In this document: positions 33,696-42,666 of the stretch, piece by piece
Layout of the letters: the number at the start of each line of letters is the position of its first letter
How positions within the stretch are numbered: position 1 is the first letter of the stretch
From: Mucilaginibacter rubeus
GTDB lineage: Bacteria > Bacteroidota > Bacteroidia > Sphingobacteriales > Sphingobacteriaceae
Assembly (NCBI RefSeq): GCF_003286415.2
Contig: NZ_CP043450.1
Coordinates: forward strand, 6,944,001 to 7,008,000
DNA length: 64,000 nucleotides
Reading direction: 5' to 3'
Position numbers and translations under genes: made by a program
The notes under the pieces: generated by a model
What the model was told of the DNA's origin: nothing
Seen by the model: only the letters and a program-made list of their open reading frames with translations
Databases searched by the model: none

Positions 33696-35816
33696 CTACT
33701 GCCAATTAACACCCATGTTCCAGAACATAAATGCCCATTTATCAACCTGCCCGTTGATGAGCTGGGCTGTACTTTGCCCGGCACCGTGGCCTGCGTTGGT
33801 TTCAATGCGGATAAGTGTTGGTGCCGTGCCCTGCTGGTATTCCTGCAGGCGGGCTGCAAATTTGAAGGAATGGGCCGGTACTACACGGTCGTCATGATCG
33901 GCGGTAGTAATCATAGTTGCAGGGTAAACTCCCGGTTTAAGGGCATGATACGGCGAATAGTTATATAGATATTTAAACATCTGCTCCGAATCTTCGGCTG
34001 TGCCATAATCATAGCTCCAGCCCGCGCCGGCGGTAAATTTGTTATACCTGAGCATATCCAGTACGCCTACTGCCGGGAATGCTACTTTAAACAGATCGGG
34101 GCGTTGGGTTAGCATAGCGCCGATGAGTAACCCGCCGTTTGAGCCTCCAGAAACGGCGAGATGGTCTTTTGATGTGTATTTATTTTTGATGAGATATTCG
34201 GCCGCGGCTATAAAATCATCAAATACATTCTGCTTTTTTTGTTTGATGCCCTTGCGGTGCCAAAGCTCGCCATACTCGCCGCCACCACGCAAATTAGGAA
34301 CAGCATAAATACCTCCATGCTCAAGCAATATAATGTTTGAAGTGCTGAATGCAGGGGTTAAACTAACGCCAAAGCCGCCATAAGCATACAGTAAAGTAGG
34401 GTTTTGACCGTTAAGTTCAGTTCCTTTTTTGTAGGTAATGATCATCGGGATCTTGGTTTTATCCTTTGAGGTATAAAACACCTGCTTTGATTCATATTGT
34501 TCCGGATCAAACTTTGCGCCCGATTTTTTATAGATCACCGAAGTCCCGGTTGCGATATCCAGCTTGAAAATGGTTGGCGGATAGATGTAGTTGGTAAAAG
34601 TGTAATAAGTTACATTTTCTTCTTTTTTAGTTCCAAAACCTGAGGCGGAACCAATTGATGGTAACTGAATGGTGCGCTCCAGTTTACCATCCATATTGTA
34701 CTGCTGTATAAGCGAGGTGGCATCCTGCAGGTATGTGGCAAAAATTTTGCCGCCGCCGGTAGTGGCGCTGAGTACATTTTTTGATTCGGGGATCAGGTTT
34801 TTCCAGTGGGTTACACCTGGTTCGGCAGCATCGACAGTAACAATTTTAAAATTGGGCGAGTAGATATTGGTGAGGATATAAAGCTTGCTGCCCATGTTAT
34901 CTAACACGCTATGCTGATTATCAAAATTGTTTACCACGTTTACGATCTGGCTGCCGGGTTTGCTTAAGTCCTGGATATATAGCTCATTGCCTGTTGTTGA
35001 TGTGGCGGCCGTGATTACCAAAAAGCGTTCATCTTCGGTTAGGTACGCGCCTATGTAACGGCGGGGAGTTTTATCGCCTCCAAATATCAATTTATCGGTA
35101 CTTTGAGGTGTGCCCAGCTTATGGTAGTAAAGCTTATGAAACTGTGTCATACCCGAAAGCTGGCTGCCTTCGGTTGGCTTGTCATAGCTGCTGTAGTAAA
35201 ATCCATCGGTACCATGCCATGCCAGTCCGCTAAATTTTACGTCTTTAAGCGTATCGCCAACTACGCTTTTATCTTCGGTATTAATTATGATGACTTTGCG
35301 CCAGTCCGACCCTCCTTCTGAGATCTGGTATGCGGCCAGCTCACCGTTTTTGCTAAACTCGATGCCTTGTAGTGAAGTAGTACCATCAGCAGAGAATTTA
35401 TTGGGATCAAGAAAAACTTCGGGTGCACCGGTATCGCCTAACTGGCGGTATAATACGTTCTGGCTTTGCAGGCCATCGTTTTTATAAAAGTAAATGTATT
35501 TACCCTCCTTAAAAGGGGCGCTATACTTTTCGTAGTTCCATAAAAACTCCAGGCGTTTATGAATTTCGGCCCGGTAAGGGATCTGGTCAAGATAGTTGAA
35601 GGTTACTTTATTTTCGTCCTGTACCCAGGCTTTGGTATCATCGGCATGGTCATGCTCCAACCAGCGGTATGGGTCGGGGACTTGGGTTCCGAAATAGGTA
35701 TCAACAACGTCAACTTTTTTTGCTTTAGGATATGGGAGGGTTTTTATAGTCATTTGTGCATGTGTATAGCTGCAAAATAAAACAGCTAACGCTAATAAAC
35801 AGAACGTTTTTGTCAT
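33696..35816 (-). CDS. secreted prolyl oligopeptidase (S9A)
   Basis: A 706-residue serine peptidase with signal peptide (1-20, SYTHAQ). The N-terminal part is a seven-bladed propeller (~70-430); the C-terminal alpha/beta hydrolase holds the catalytic Ser in 'AVSGGSNGGLLIGAML', Asp in 'TADHDDRVVPAHS' and His in 'ETNAGHGAGQS'. 'PYRWLEHDHADDTKAWV' at the N-terminus is the typical POP opening. It cleaves short peptides after Pro. Periplasmic or surface placement is inferred. It is upstream of the SGNH gene in one operon. Confidence 0.95.
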   Translation of the reverse strand: MTKTFCLLALAVLFCSYTHAQMTIKTLPYPKAKKVDVVDTYFGTQVPDPYRWLEHDHADDTKAWVQDENKVTFNYLDQIPYRAEIHKRLEFLWNYEKYSAPFKEGKYIYFYKNDGLQSQNVLYRQLGDTGAPEVFLDPNKFSADGTTSLQGIEFSKNGELAAYQISEGGSDWRKVIIINTEDKSVVGDTLKDVKFSGLAWHGTDGFYYSSYDKPTEGSQLSGMTQFHKLYYHKLGTPQSTDKLIFGGDKTPRRYIGAYLTEDERFLVITAATSTTGNELYIQDLSKPGSQIVNVVNNFDNQHSVLDNMGSKLYILTNIYSPNFKIVTVDAAEPGVTHWKNLIPESKNVLSATTGGGKIFATYLQDATSLIQQYNMDGKLERTIQLPSIGSASGFGTKKEENVTYYTFTNYIYPPTIFKLDIATGTSVIYKKSGAKFDPEQYESKQVFYTSKDKTKIPMIITYKKGTELNGQNPTLLYAYGGFGVSLTPAFSTSNIILLEHGGIYAVPNLRGGGEYGELWHRKGIKQKKQNVFDDFIAAAEYLIKNKYTSKDHLAVSGGSNGGLLIGAMLTQRPDLFKVAFPAVGVLDMLRYNKFTAGAGWSYDYGTAEDSEQMFKYLYNYSPYHALKPGVYPATMITTADHDDRVVPAHSFKFAARLQEYQQGTAPTLIRIETNAGHGAGQSTAQLINGQVDKWAFMFWNMGVNWQ

Positions 35817-36157
35817 GATAGTTTAAATTACAGGCTACTAAAGATAGCTATTTACGGCACATCGCCATAAGGTAATAACGCTTCAAAGGTTAAAAGTTGT
35901 TAATTTTGCGGCCGGTTGCTGTTTAATTGGCCTTGGCGGGCTATATTAGCGGCGTGAAAAAATAGCCGTAAAACAGGGCAATTAATTAAATATTAACGCC
36001 TTAGTTTTTTGCTGGTGATAACTATAGTGATTTTTAACCCGAAACCGTATTCGGCTATCACATAAGTATCAATAATAATGCGTTTTTTTGCACGTTTGCT
36101 TTGCAGCTAAGTTTGCAATGGCAAAACTTACAGTAATACAGTTACATAATAACAAAC
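35817..36157. other. divergent intergenic region between peptidase and outer-membrane barrel genes
   Basis: 341 bp without coding sequence. It carries the promoter of the barrel gene (36087-36115). Nothing else recognisable was seen. Confidence 0.5.
36087..36115 (+). promoter_or_regulatory. consensus promoter of the outer-membrane barrel gene
   Basis: TTTG (36087-36090), a 17-bp spacer and TAAGTTTG (36108-36115) fit TTTG-N17-23-TAnnTTTG. The start codon of the downstream gene is 42 bp further on. Confidence 0.7.
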
Positions 36158-36913
36158 ATGAAACAAACCCTTACTTTTTTTGCAGCAGGCCTTTTAATGC
36201 TGCTGGCCTTTACTTCAAAAGCTCAGGATACCAACGATAAAGATGACGAAACCAAAGTAAAGCAAAAACCTTATGTTGGTTTAGGCATGGGTATTTCTTA
36301 TCCATTCAGCAACTTCAAAAAAACAGATTACAGCAATAATAAATCGGGCTTTGCAAACAGGGGTGTTACCTTCCAGCTTGACGGAGCGGTTTACCTGAAA
36401 CGCAATTTTGGTATAGGTTATACCTTCTCATACCAGGATCAGAGTAATTTTTCGTACGATGATGATTTAATCTTATCACAAGGTTATACTACCGATTTTA
36501 AAGCCGACCAGGGAACTGTAACTGCCGATAAACGTTACCGCAGCTTTAACCTGTTGGTTGGTCCGCAATATACTTTTGTATGGCGTAGCTTGTCATTTGA
36601 CGTAAGGGCTTCTGCGGGTGCCATTAAAAGTCAGACCTCACCCTTGTTGACCATAAGTGTTACCGGTGTGGACGCGCAAACCGGCAGTATTACCCAGGAA
36701 AGTGCTAAAGGCTATGCTTTTGCATACGGCGGTAGTGCGGCCATCAGGTTTGATATGGGAGCAGGCTGGGGCTTATCGCTGAAAGGCAATTATGTAAATT
36801 CACCCGGTTACAACGTAACTACTACCGGTCGTACGCTTAACGTAGGTCGGTTGGTAACCAAACAGCCAATCACCGAAGGACAGGTTGTATTCGGATTATA
36901 CAAAGCATTTTAA
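36158..36913 (+). CDS. outer-membrane beta-barrel protein
   Basis: A 251-residue protein with signal peptide (1-22, TSKAQ) and a charged acidic stretch after it (DTNDKDDETKVKQ). Alternating strands such as 'YVGLGMGISYPFSNFKK', 'RNFGIGYTFSYQDQSN' and 'YRSFNLLVGPQYTFVW' and the aromatic end 'VVFGLYKAF' indicate an outer-membrane barrel of the OmpA-like/porin-family type (8-10 strands). A specific substrate is not evident. It has a strong promoter and a bidirectional terminator at its end. Confidence 0.75.
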   Translation: MKQTLTFFAAGLLMLLAFTSKAQDTNDKDDETKVKQKPYVGLGMGISYPFSNFKKTDYSNNKSGFANRGVTFQLDGAVYLKRNFGIGYTFSYQDQSNFSYDDDLILSQGYTTDFKADQGTVTADKRYRSFNLLVGPQYTFVWRSLSFDVRASAGAIKSQTSPLLTISVTGVDAQTGSITQESAKGYAFAYGGSAAIRFDMGAGWGLSLKGNYVNSPGYNVTTTGRTLNVGRLVTKQPITEGQVVFGLYKAF

Positions 36914-36962
36914 TTGCTATAAAAGCTAAAAGCAGAACGCATAAAGCTTAACGCAGATAAAT

Positions 36963-36993
36963 AAAAAGAGCAGATCATTGATCTGCTCTTTTT
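36963..36993. terminator. bidirectional terminator between convergent genes
   Basis: An almost perfect palindrome: AAAAAGAGCAGATCA and TGATCTGCTCTTTTT, 15-bp arms with one base between, so A and T runs serve both strands. Confidence 0.85.
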
Positions 36994-37015
36994 ATTTTAT
37001 AATCATTTGAACTGA

Positions 37016-37366
37016 TCAGTTAACCGTAACCTGTTCTGGCTTGTCGGCTACGATTTCGGGCTGACATTTAAAGAATTCGAATGTGCCGGTAGCGCATACA
37101 TGCTTTCCTTTTATGCTGGATAAATCAAGCTTGATCTGGCTGCCTTTTACAGCTATGGTATATTTTTGCCTTGGATAAGCTGCTCCCATATTTAGCAGGG
37201 TAAGTGTATCGCTCACCGTTTTGTAGGAGTAAACGGTATCACATAGCGTACCTACTTTACCTACGTTGTTCTTGAAATCGGCCATGGTAAAACCTTTGGA
37301 TTGTTGGGCCGATGCTTTGCCGGCAAAAGCGACCAGGAGTAGTGCCGGCAGTAATAGTTTTTTCAT
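37016..37366 (-). CDS. secreted OB-fold-like protein
   Basis: A 116-residue protein with signal peptide (1-20, SAQ). The end 'IKGKHVCATGTFEFFKCQPEIV' resembles the OB-fold strand pair 'GK.V.VTG.i..y.GkPEIvv' seen in secreted nucleic-acid- or sugar-binding OB proteins of Bacteroidota. Two Cys (in 'TLCDT' and 'FFKCQPE') could form a disulfide. No enzyme motif is visible. It lies 11 bp downstream of the small acidic protein gene at 37378, in the same orientation, so the two are probably co-transcribed. Confidence 0.6.
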   Translation of the reverse strand: MKKLLLPALLLVAFAGKASAQQSKGFTMADFKNNVGKVGTLCDTVYSYKTVSDTLTLLNMGAAYPRQKYTIAVKGSQIKLDLSSIKGKHVCATGTFEFFKCQPEIVADKPEQVTVN

Positions 37367-37377
37367 TGGTGGATATA

Positions 37378-37620
37378 TCAGTGTTTTAATGATTGCTGGT
37401 CTTCGTCTTTTTTATTTGGCGCAGGTGCGTAGCCGTCTTCAAAATTTAAAGTGAATGACGATTCGGCCGCGCGACTGGCCGCGTTTAATCCGGCTACATC
37501 CGGTTCGCTGTTGTCAATTATTTCGTTGCCGGTATCCTGGCCTTCGTTCTGCTCATACTCATTGCCTGGGTCTTTATTTTCCTGGGCATCATCAAGATTT
37601 GGATTTTCGGGGATTGCCAT
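37378..37620 (-). CDS. small acidic hypothetical protein
   Basis: An 80-residue, strongly acidic and probably disordered protein (MAIPENPNLDDAQENKDPG..., rich in E, D, N, Q). The end has 'LNFEDGYAPAPNKKDED'. ATG 37620 is chosen because the segment upstream of it is AT-rich. Family not recognised. It is upstream of the OB-like gene in the same orientation. Confidence 0.55.
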   Translation of the reverse strand: MAIPENPNLDDAQENKDPGNEYEQNEGQDTGNEIIDNSEPDVAGLNAASRAAESSFTLNFEDGYAPAPNKKDEDQQSLKH

Positions 37621-37734
37621 AATTTTAATGTTTAATGTATTGTGAATAACCACTAAGATACGGTGTTGTTTGATGCTTATTGTGTAACAATCTTTATCTT
37701 TTCTGTTTGATGGTTAAAACGTATTTTTGCCGCT

Positions 37735-38493
37735 ATGCCGGTTCGCGACAAACTCTATTTTGCTTCTGATTTTCATTTAGGTACAGGCACATACGCCTCA
37801 AGCCGCCAACGCGAAGATAAGATAGTGCGATGGCTCGATAGTATTAAGCACGATGCCGCCGAGCTATTCCTGGTTGGCGATGTTTTTGACTTTTGGTTTG
37901 AATACAAAACCGTAGTACCTAAAGGCTATATCCGTTTCCTGGGCAAACTTGCCGAACTTACAGATGCCGGCGTTAAACTTTACCTCTTTAAGGGCAACCA
38001 CGATATGTGGATGTTTGATTATTTTACAGATGAGCTCGGCGCTACCATCATCAGTAATGAATTGAAAATTGAGCGCGGTGGCAAGAAGTTCTATATACAT
38101 CATGGCGATGGGCTTGGTCCGGGTGATAGCTTTTATAAGTTTTTGAAGGGCTTTTTCAGAAGTGGATTTTGCCAATGGCTGTTTGCCCGTATCCACCCAA
38201 ACCTTGGCGTAGGCATAGCCAATAAATGGAGCCGTCACAGCCGCGATACCAATGAAAAGAAAGATAACCCCAAGCCCGGAGAACAGGAATGGCTGGTAAC
38301 TTTTTGTCGCGAAGAACTCAAAACCAATTTTTACGATTACCTTGTTTTCGGTCATCGCCATATCCCGCTCGATATCCAGTTAACACCACAAAGCCGTTAC
38401 ATTAATCTTGGCGAATGGGTTACACAGTTTACTTATGCTGTTTTTGACGGTAGTGAGCTGAAGCTGGAATATTTTGAGAAAGCTGCTGAATAG
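37735..38493 (+). CDS. lpxH: UDP-2,3-diacylglucosamine diphosphatase
   Basis: A 252-residue metallophosphoesterase of lipid A synthesis, which hydrolyses UDP-2,3-diacylglucosamine to lipid X and UMP. Metal ligands are D12/H14 (ASDFHLG), 'VGDVFDFWFE', 'KGNHDMWMFD', 'IHHGDGLGPG' and 'FGHRHIPLD'. Length and motif spacing match the LpxH-like family of Bacteroidota. It acts on the inner face of the cytoplasmic membrane. It is monocistronic with a large palindromic repeat just after it. Confidence 0.93.
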   Translation: MPVRDKLYFASDFHLGTGTYASSRQREDKIVRWLDSIKHDAAELFLVGDVFDFWFEYKTVVPKGYIRFLGKLAELTDAGVKLYLFKGNHDMWMFDYFTDELGATIISNELKIERGGKKFYIHHGDGLGPGDSFYKFLKGFFRSGFCQWLFARIHPNLGVGIANKWSRHSRDTNEKKDNPKPGEQEWLVTFCREELKTNFYDYLVFGHRHIPLDIQLTPQSRYINLGEWVTQFTYAVFDGSELKLEYFEKAAE

Positions 38494-38516
38494 TTTTAGG
38501 AGCGTTGAAAGGTTCT

Positions 38517-38653
38517 ATTCATTGCCGTTGACTTTAGTCAACGGTTGAGGGAACAAATAATCGGACTTTAGCCAAACTCAGCGCGTGGCATTTTGGCTAA
38601 AGCCGTTTGCTTTTTCATCATTATTCCGTTGACTAAAGTCAACGGCAATGAAT
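38517..38653. repeat. 137-bp nested inverted repeat (family E)
   Basis: Outer arms attcattgccgttgact and agtcaacggcaatgaat. Each arm is itself a hairpin (CCGTTGACT-TT-AGTCAACGG at the left, CCGTTGACT-AA-AGTCAACGG at the right). An inner pair, TTTAGCCAAA and TTTTGGCTAAA, completes the cruciform-like layout. It occupies the lpxH-prfA gap. Confidence 0.8.
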
Positions 38654-38743
38654 TCTGTGCGGTGATTAACTAATAGCATTTCGATAGTCACCAGTGTTTA
38701 CTGATTGTAATAAGCTGATTGCAGTGCGGTCATGGAGCGATAC

Positions 38744-38778
38744 ATTGCATTTTCTTACAGAAAAAATGCGTACTTTTG
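38744..38778 (+). promoter_or_regulatory. candidate promoter of prfA
   Basis: TACTTTTG (38771-38778) is an exact -7 match; ATTG at 38744-38747 is a near -33 with a 23-bp spacer. The 5' leader to the ATG at 38880 would be ~100 nt. Confidence 0.5.
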
Positions 38779-38879
38779 TGCACTTTTTTGCAGTAAGTCT
38801 GTAAACCGCCCCGAAACATCAAAACTTTCATAAGCCGGTTCAATATCAAACAGTTTGGCTGCATCTTTATTTATAACAT

Positions 38880-39953
38880 ATGTTAGATAAATTAGAACTG
38901 ATACACGAGCGCTGGAAAAACGTTGAAGGTGAGCTGAGCAGTCCTGACGCCATGCAGGACATGAAGCGTTTTGCCCAGTTAAATAAAGAATATAAAGACC
39001 TTGCTAAAATTGTTGACGAGTATTTTATATACCGCAACATTATGAGCAATATCGATACCAATAAGGAAATTCTGGCTACTGAAAAAGACGAGGAGTTTCG
39101 TGAGATGGCCAAGATGGAACTTGATGAATTACTTGCTCAACAGGAAGTAAAAGAAGAAGAGATTCGTCTGATGCTAATCCCTAAAGATCCTGAGGACTCT
39201 AAAAACGCGATCGTCGAGATCCGCGGTGGTACCGGTGGTGACGAGGCAGCCCTTTTTGCCGGCGACCTTTACCGCATGTACATGCGCTACTGCGAAAAAC
39301 GCGGCTGGCGTACCGAGCTGGTTGATTACACCGAAGGCACCAGTGGTGGTTACAAAGAGATTGTGTTTAACGTAAACGCCGAAGACGCTTACGGAACCCT
39401 TAAATATGAGTCAGGCGTACACCGCGTACAACGTGTACCAGATACCGAAACACAGGGCCGTGTTCATACCTCAGCAGCATCTGTAGTAGTATTGCCTGAA
39501 GTTGATGAGTTTGATATCGATCTGCAGGTAAGTGATATCCGTAAAGATTTGTTCTGTGCTTCAGGGCCGGGTGGACAGTCGGTAAATACTACGTATTCGG
39601 CCGTAAGGTTAACCCACTTACCTACCGGTATTGTTGCCCAGTGCCAGGATCAGAAATCGCAATTAAAAAACTACGATAAGGCCTTACAGGTATTACGTTC
39701 GAGGGTGTACGAAATGGAGTTGCAAAAGCACCTGGAAGAAACATCTAAAAAACGTAAAACCATGGTATCAACCGGCGACAGGTCGGCCAAGGTACGTACC
39801 TATAACTATCCACAGGGTCGTTTAACCGAGCACCGTATTGGTCTTACCATTTACAACCTGCCGGGCGTATTAAACGGCGATTTGCAGGAGATTCTTGAAT
39901 CGCTTCAGTTTGCTGAAAATGCTGAGAAATTGAAAGAAGGAACAGTAGCGTAA
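38880..39953 (+). CDS. prfA: peptide chain release factor 1
   Basis: A 357-residue class-I release factor. The catalytic GGQ loop is 'CASGPGGQSVNTTYSAVRL' (the methylated Gln), which triggers peptidyl-tRNA hydrolysis. The stop-codon reading part of domain 2 is 'RVPDTETQGRVHTSAA', containing a PxT-like tripeptide 'PDTE', the RF1 rather than RF2 (SPF) type, so UAA/UAG are read. Length is normal. It has a GC-rich terminator 20 bp after the stop. Confidence 0.96.
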   Translation: MLDKLELIHERWKNVEGELSSPDAMQDMKRFAQLNKEYKDLAKIVDEYFIYRNIMSNIDTNKEILATEKDEEFREMAKMELDELLAQQEVKEEEIRLMLIPKDPEDSKNAIVEIRGGTGGDEAALFAGDLYRMYMRYCEKRGWRTELVDYTEGTSGGYKEIVFNVNAEDAYGTLKYESGVHRVQRVPDTETQGRVHTSAASVVVLPEVDEFDIDLQVSDIRKDLFCASGPGGQSVNTTYSAVRLTHLPTGIVAQCQDQKSQLKNYDKALQVLRSRVYEMELQKHLEETSKKRKTMVSTGDRSAKVRTYNYPQGRLTEHRIGLTIYNLPGVLNGDLQEILESLQFAENAEKLKEGTVA

Positions 39954-39972
39954 TTGACGTTTAAATAATATG

Positions 39973-40013
39973 AAAAAGGTCCCCAACCGGTGAGGTTGGC
40001 GACCTTTTTTTTG
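39973..40013 (+). terminator. intrinsic terminator of prfA
   Basis: AAAAAGGTC and GACCTTTTTTTT are the outer arms with inner CCAACC/GGTTGG, giving a long bulged stem and a T run, 20 bp after the stop. Confidence 0.85.
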
Positions 40014-40030
40014 TTTGGAGCAAAAAGAAG

Positions 40031-40167
40031 CGTCATTGCGAGGAACGAAGCAATTCCAAACTATACAGGGCGGACCTGCAAATCGGGGATTATTAATAAT
40101 TATAATTTGTTTTTATAGGTATTAATGAGCTCCCTTCGGTCGGTTGTCTTCGTTCCTCGCAATGACG
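40031..40167 (+). repeat. palindromic repeat family B, copy 3, with a ~54-bp insertion
   Basis: Arms cgtcattgcgaggaacgaag and cttcgttcctcgcaatgacg, 137 bp in all instead of the usual ~85. Relative to other copies about 54 bp (~40091-40144, AT-rich, beginning tattaataat and ending near ggtattaatgagc) is inserted after 'aatcggggat'. It lies between convergent prfA and tex. Confidence 0.85.
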
Positions 40168-40191
40168 CCTTTTAGATTATGCTGCTTTAAA

Positions 40192-42465
40192 TTATAATTT
40201 AAACTTACCCTTTAAAGCGGCCAGTTTCAAAGCCATATCGGTTTCTGGCTCTTTTTCCACTCTTTTATTAAAGTTTGGTTTGTTATTACCTTGCGGGCGA
40301 CGGTCGTCGTTACGGCGCTGGTTGTTTGGCTCGCTCTTGTCATTTTCTTTCATGGATAGAGCGATACGTTTGCGGTTCACATCAACCTCGGTAACGGTTA
40401 CCTCAACCTTTTGGTGTACTTTAAGTACTTCGTTCGGGTCTTTAATGTAACGGTTGGTGATCTGGCTCAGGTGAACAAGGCCATCCTGGTGAACACCGAT
40501 ATCAACAAAAGCACCGAAAGCGGTAATGTTGGTAACAATGCCTGGCAGCTTCATACCTACTTTCAGATCGCCAATGGCGTTGATGCCATCGGTAAAGCTG
40601 AAAGCCTCAAACTGCTCACGTGGATCACGGCCCGGTTTGGCAAGTTCGGCCATGATATCGTTCAGGGTTGGTAAACCAACAGTTTCGGAAACATATTTTT
40701 GCAGTGGGATGCTTTTACGTAATGTTGGATTGCCCATCAGGTCTTTTACCGTACATTTCATGTCGGTTGCCATCTGCTCCAGCAAGCCATAACGCTCCGG
40801 GTGAACGGCACTGGTATCAAGCGGGTTTTCGGCATTATGGATGCGAAGGAAACCTGCTGCCTGCTCAAATGCCTTATCACCCAAACGCGGAACTTTTTTC
40901 AACTGCTCGCGGCGTTTGAAGGCTCCGTTTTGGTTACGGTACTCAACAATGTTTTGTGCCAGTTGCGGTCCAAGACCAGATACATACGCCAGGATCTGTT
41001 TTGAGGCTGTGTTAAGTTCAACGCCTACCGCGTTCACCGCGCTGATCACGGTGTCATCTAATGAGGTTTGCAGCTTGTTCTGGTCAACATCATGCTGGTA
41101 CTGGCCTACACCAATTGATTTTGGATCGATTTTTACCAGCTCGGCCAACGGGTCCATCAAACGGCGGCCAATTGATACAGCTCCCCTAACGGTAACGTCA
41201 TAGTCAGGAAACTCTTCCCTTGCTACTTCCGATGCAGAGTAGATGGAAGCGCCACTTTCATTTACCATTACAATGGTTGCGCCTGCTAAATTCAGGTTGC
41301 GCACAAAAACTTCGGTTTCGCGGCCGGCTGTACCATTACCGATAGCAATGGCTTCGATATTATATTTTTGGAACAGGTGCTGTACTGTTTTTTCGGCCTC
41401 GCGCGCCTGTCCAGCACCTGTATGCGGATAAATGGTAGTATTTTCAAGTAACTTGCCCTGCTCGTCCAAACAAACCAATTTACAGCCTGTACGGAAGCCA
41501 GGATCAAGAGCCATTGTTCTTTTCTGACCAAGCGGAGCAGCAAGTAACAATTGACGGGCGTTTTCAGCGAATACACGGATAGCTTCTTCGTCGGCTTTCT
41601 TTTTGGTAAGCAGGCGTACCTCTGTTTCCATCGATGGTTTCAGCAGGCGTTTGTAGCCATCGGTTACAGCTAAACGAACCTGCCCTGAAGCCTGGTTGTT
41701 GGCTTTGATAACCGAATTTTCTAAGATCTCCAGCGCGTCATCTTCCTCTGGTTTCAGATCAAGCCACAGGATCTCTTCTTTTTCGCCGCGGCGCATAGCC
41801 AATATACGGTGCGATGGGGCTGATTTAACGGGCTCTGTCCATTCAAAGTAGTCTTTGTATTTAATGCCTGCTTCTTCTTTACCTTCAACTACGCGTGATG
41901 CAAAAGTGCCTTTCTCTACAAAAAGCTCACGGATTTTAGTACGTACCTCGGCATTTTCTGCAACGGTTTCGGCAATGATATCCCTTGCACCGGCCAAAGC
42001 TTCTTCAACGCTGGCAACGCCTTTTTCATCGCTGATGTACTCGGCGGCAATCAGTTCAGGATCGATATTGTTTTGTTCTAACAACACGTCGGCCAGTGGT
42101 TGCAGACCTTTTTCGCGGGCTGCTGTAGCGCGGGTTTTGCGTTTAGGGCGATAAGGAAGATAGATATCTTCCAACGTAACCATGGTTTCGGCTTCGTTGA
42201 TCTGCTTTTCCAACTCGGGCGTTAATTTGCCCAGGTCTGTAAGCGACTTCAGGATGGCCTCGCGGCGTTTATCCAGTTCGCGCAGTTGCTGTACACGATC
42301 GCGGATGGTGGCTACCTGCACCTCATCCAAACTGCCGGTAAGCTCTTTACGGTAACGGGAAATGAACGGAACAGTGGCTCCTTCATCAAGCAGGCCTACC
42401 GTAGCGGTAACCTGCTTTTCGGCTACAGAAAGCTCTGCAGCTATTATTTTATAATGAATACTCAT
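40192..42465 (-). CDS. tex: Tex-family RNA-binding protein
   Basis: A ~757-residue Tex/Spt6-like protein. N-terminal helical domain with 'TVPFISRYRKELTGSLDEV', YqgF/RNase-H-like domain ('LGQKRTMALDPGFRTGCKLV'), HhH motifs ('KKVPRLGDKAFEQAAGFLRI') and a C-terminal S1 domain ('PGIVTNITAFGAFVDIG'), then a basic, Asn/Arg-rich tail (NQRRNDDRRPQGN). It binds nucleic acid and affects transcription and RNA turnover. ATG 42465 (MSIHYK) is preferred; ATG 42471 is possible. It is flanked by two palindromic repeats. Confidence 0.94.
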   Translation of the reverse strand: MSIHYKIIAAELSVAEKQVTATVGLLDEGATVPFISRYRKELTGSLDEVQVATIRDRVQQLRELDKRREAILKSLTDLGKLTPELEKQINEAETMVTLEDIYLPYRPKRKTRATAAREKGLQPLADVLLEQNNIDPELIAAEYISDEKGVASVEEALAGARDIIAETVAENAEVRTKIRELFVEKGTFASRVVEGKEEAGIKYKDYFEWTEPVKSAPSHRILAMRRGEKEEILWLDLKPEEDDALEILENSVIKANNQASGQVRLAVTDGYKRLLKPSMETEVRLLTKKKADEEAIRVFAENARQLLLAAPLGQKRTMALDPGFRTGCKLVCLDEQGKLLENTTIYPHTGAGQAREAEKTVQHLFQKYNIEAIAIGNGTAGRETEVFVRNLNLAGATIVMVNESGASIYSASEVAREEFPDYDVTVRGAVSIGRRLMDPLAELVKIDPKSIGVGQYQHDVDQNKLQTSLDDTVISAVNAVGVELNTASKQILAYVSGLGPQLAQNIVEYRNQNGAFKRREQLKKVPRLGDKAFEQAAGFLRIHNAENPLDTSAVHPERYGLLEQMATDMKCTVKDLMGNPTLRKSIPLQKYVSETVGLPTLNDIMAELAKPGRDPREQFEAFSFTDGINAIGDLKVGMKLPGIVTNITAFGAFVDIGVHQDGLVHLSQITNRYIKDPNEVLKVHQKVEVTVTEVDVNRKRIALSMKENDKSEPNNQRRNDDRRPQGNNKPNFNKRVEKEPETDMALKLAALKGKFKL

Positions 42466-42564
42466 AATCAAAATTCGGACTGCGAAGTTGGGGGAATAGG
42501 CTTACAATTCAAAAAAAGATTGTTAACAATGGGTTGAAAGATTTTATTATATCCCATATAAGGG

Positions 42565-42646
42565 CGTCATTGCGAGGAACGAAGCAATCCCCTATTAGCA
42601 GGTTCGTCCTGTATAGTTCGCGATTGCTTCGTTCCTCGCAATGACG
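42565..42646 (-). repeat. palindromic repeat family B, copy 4
   Basis: 82 bp, arms cgtcattgcgaggaacgaag and cttcgttcctcgcaatgacg, perfect over 20 bp; the core 'tcctgtatagttcgcg' is inverted relative to copy 3. It lies between the tex start and the end of the SerA-like gene, followed by a T run. Confidence 0.85.
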
Positions 42647-42666
42647 TTTTTTTGTTAATCCTGAAG

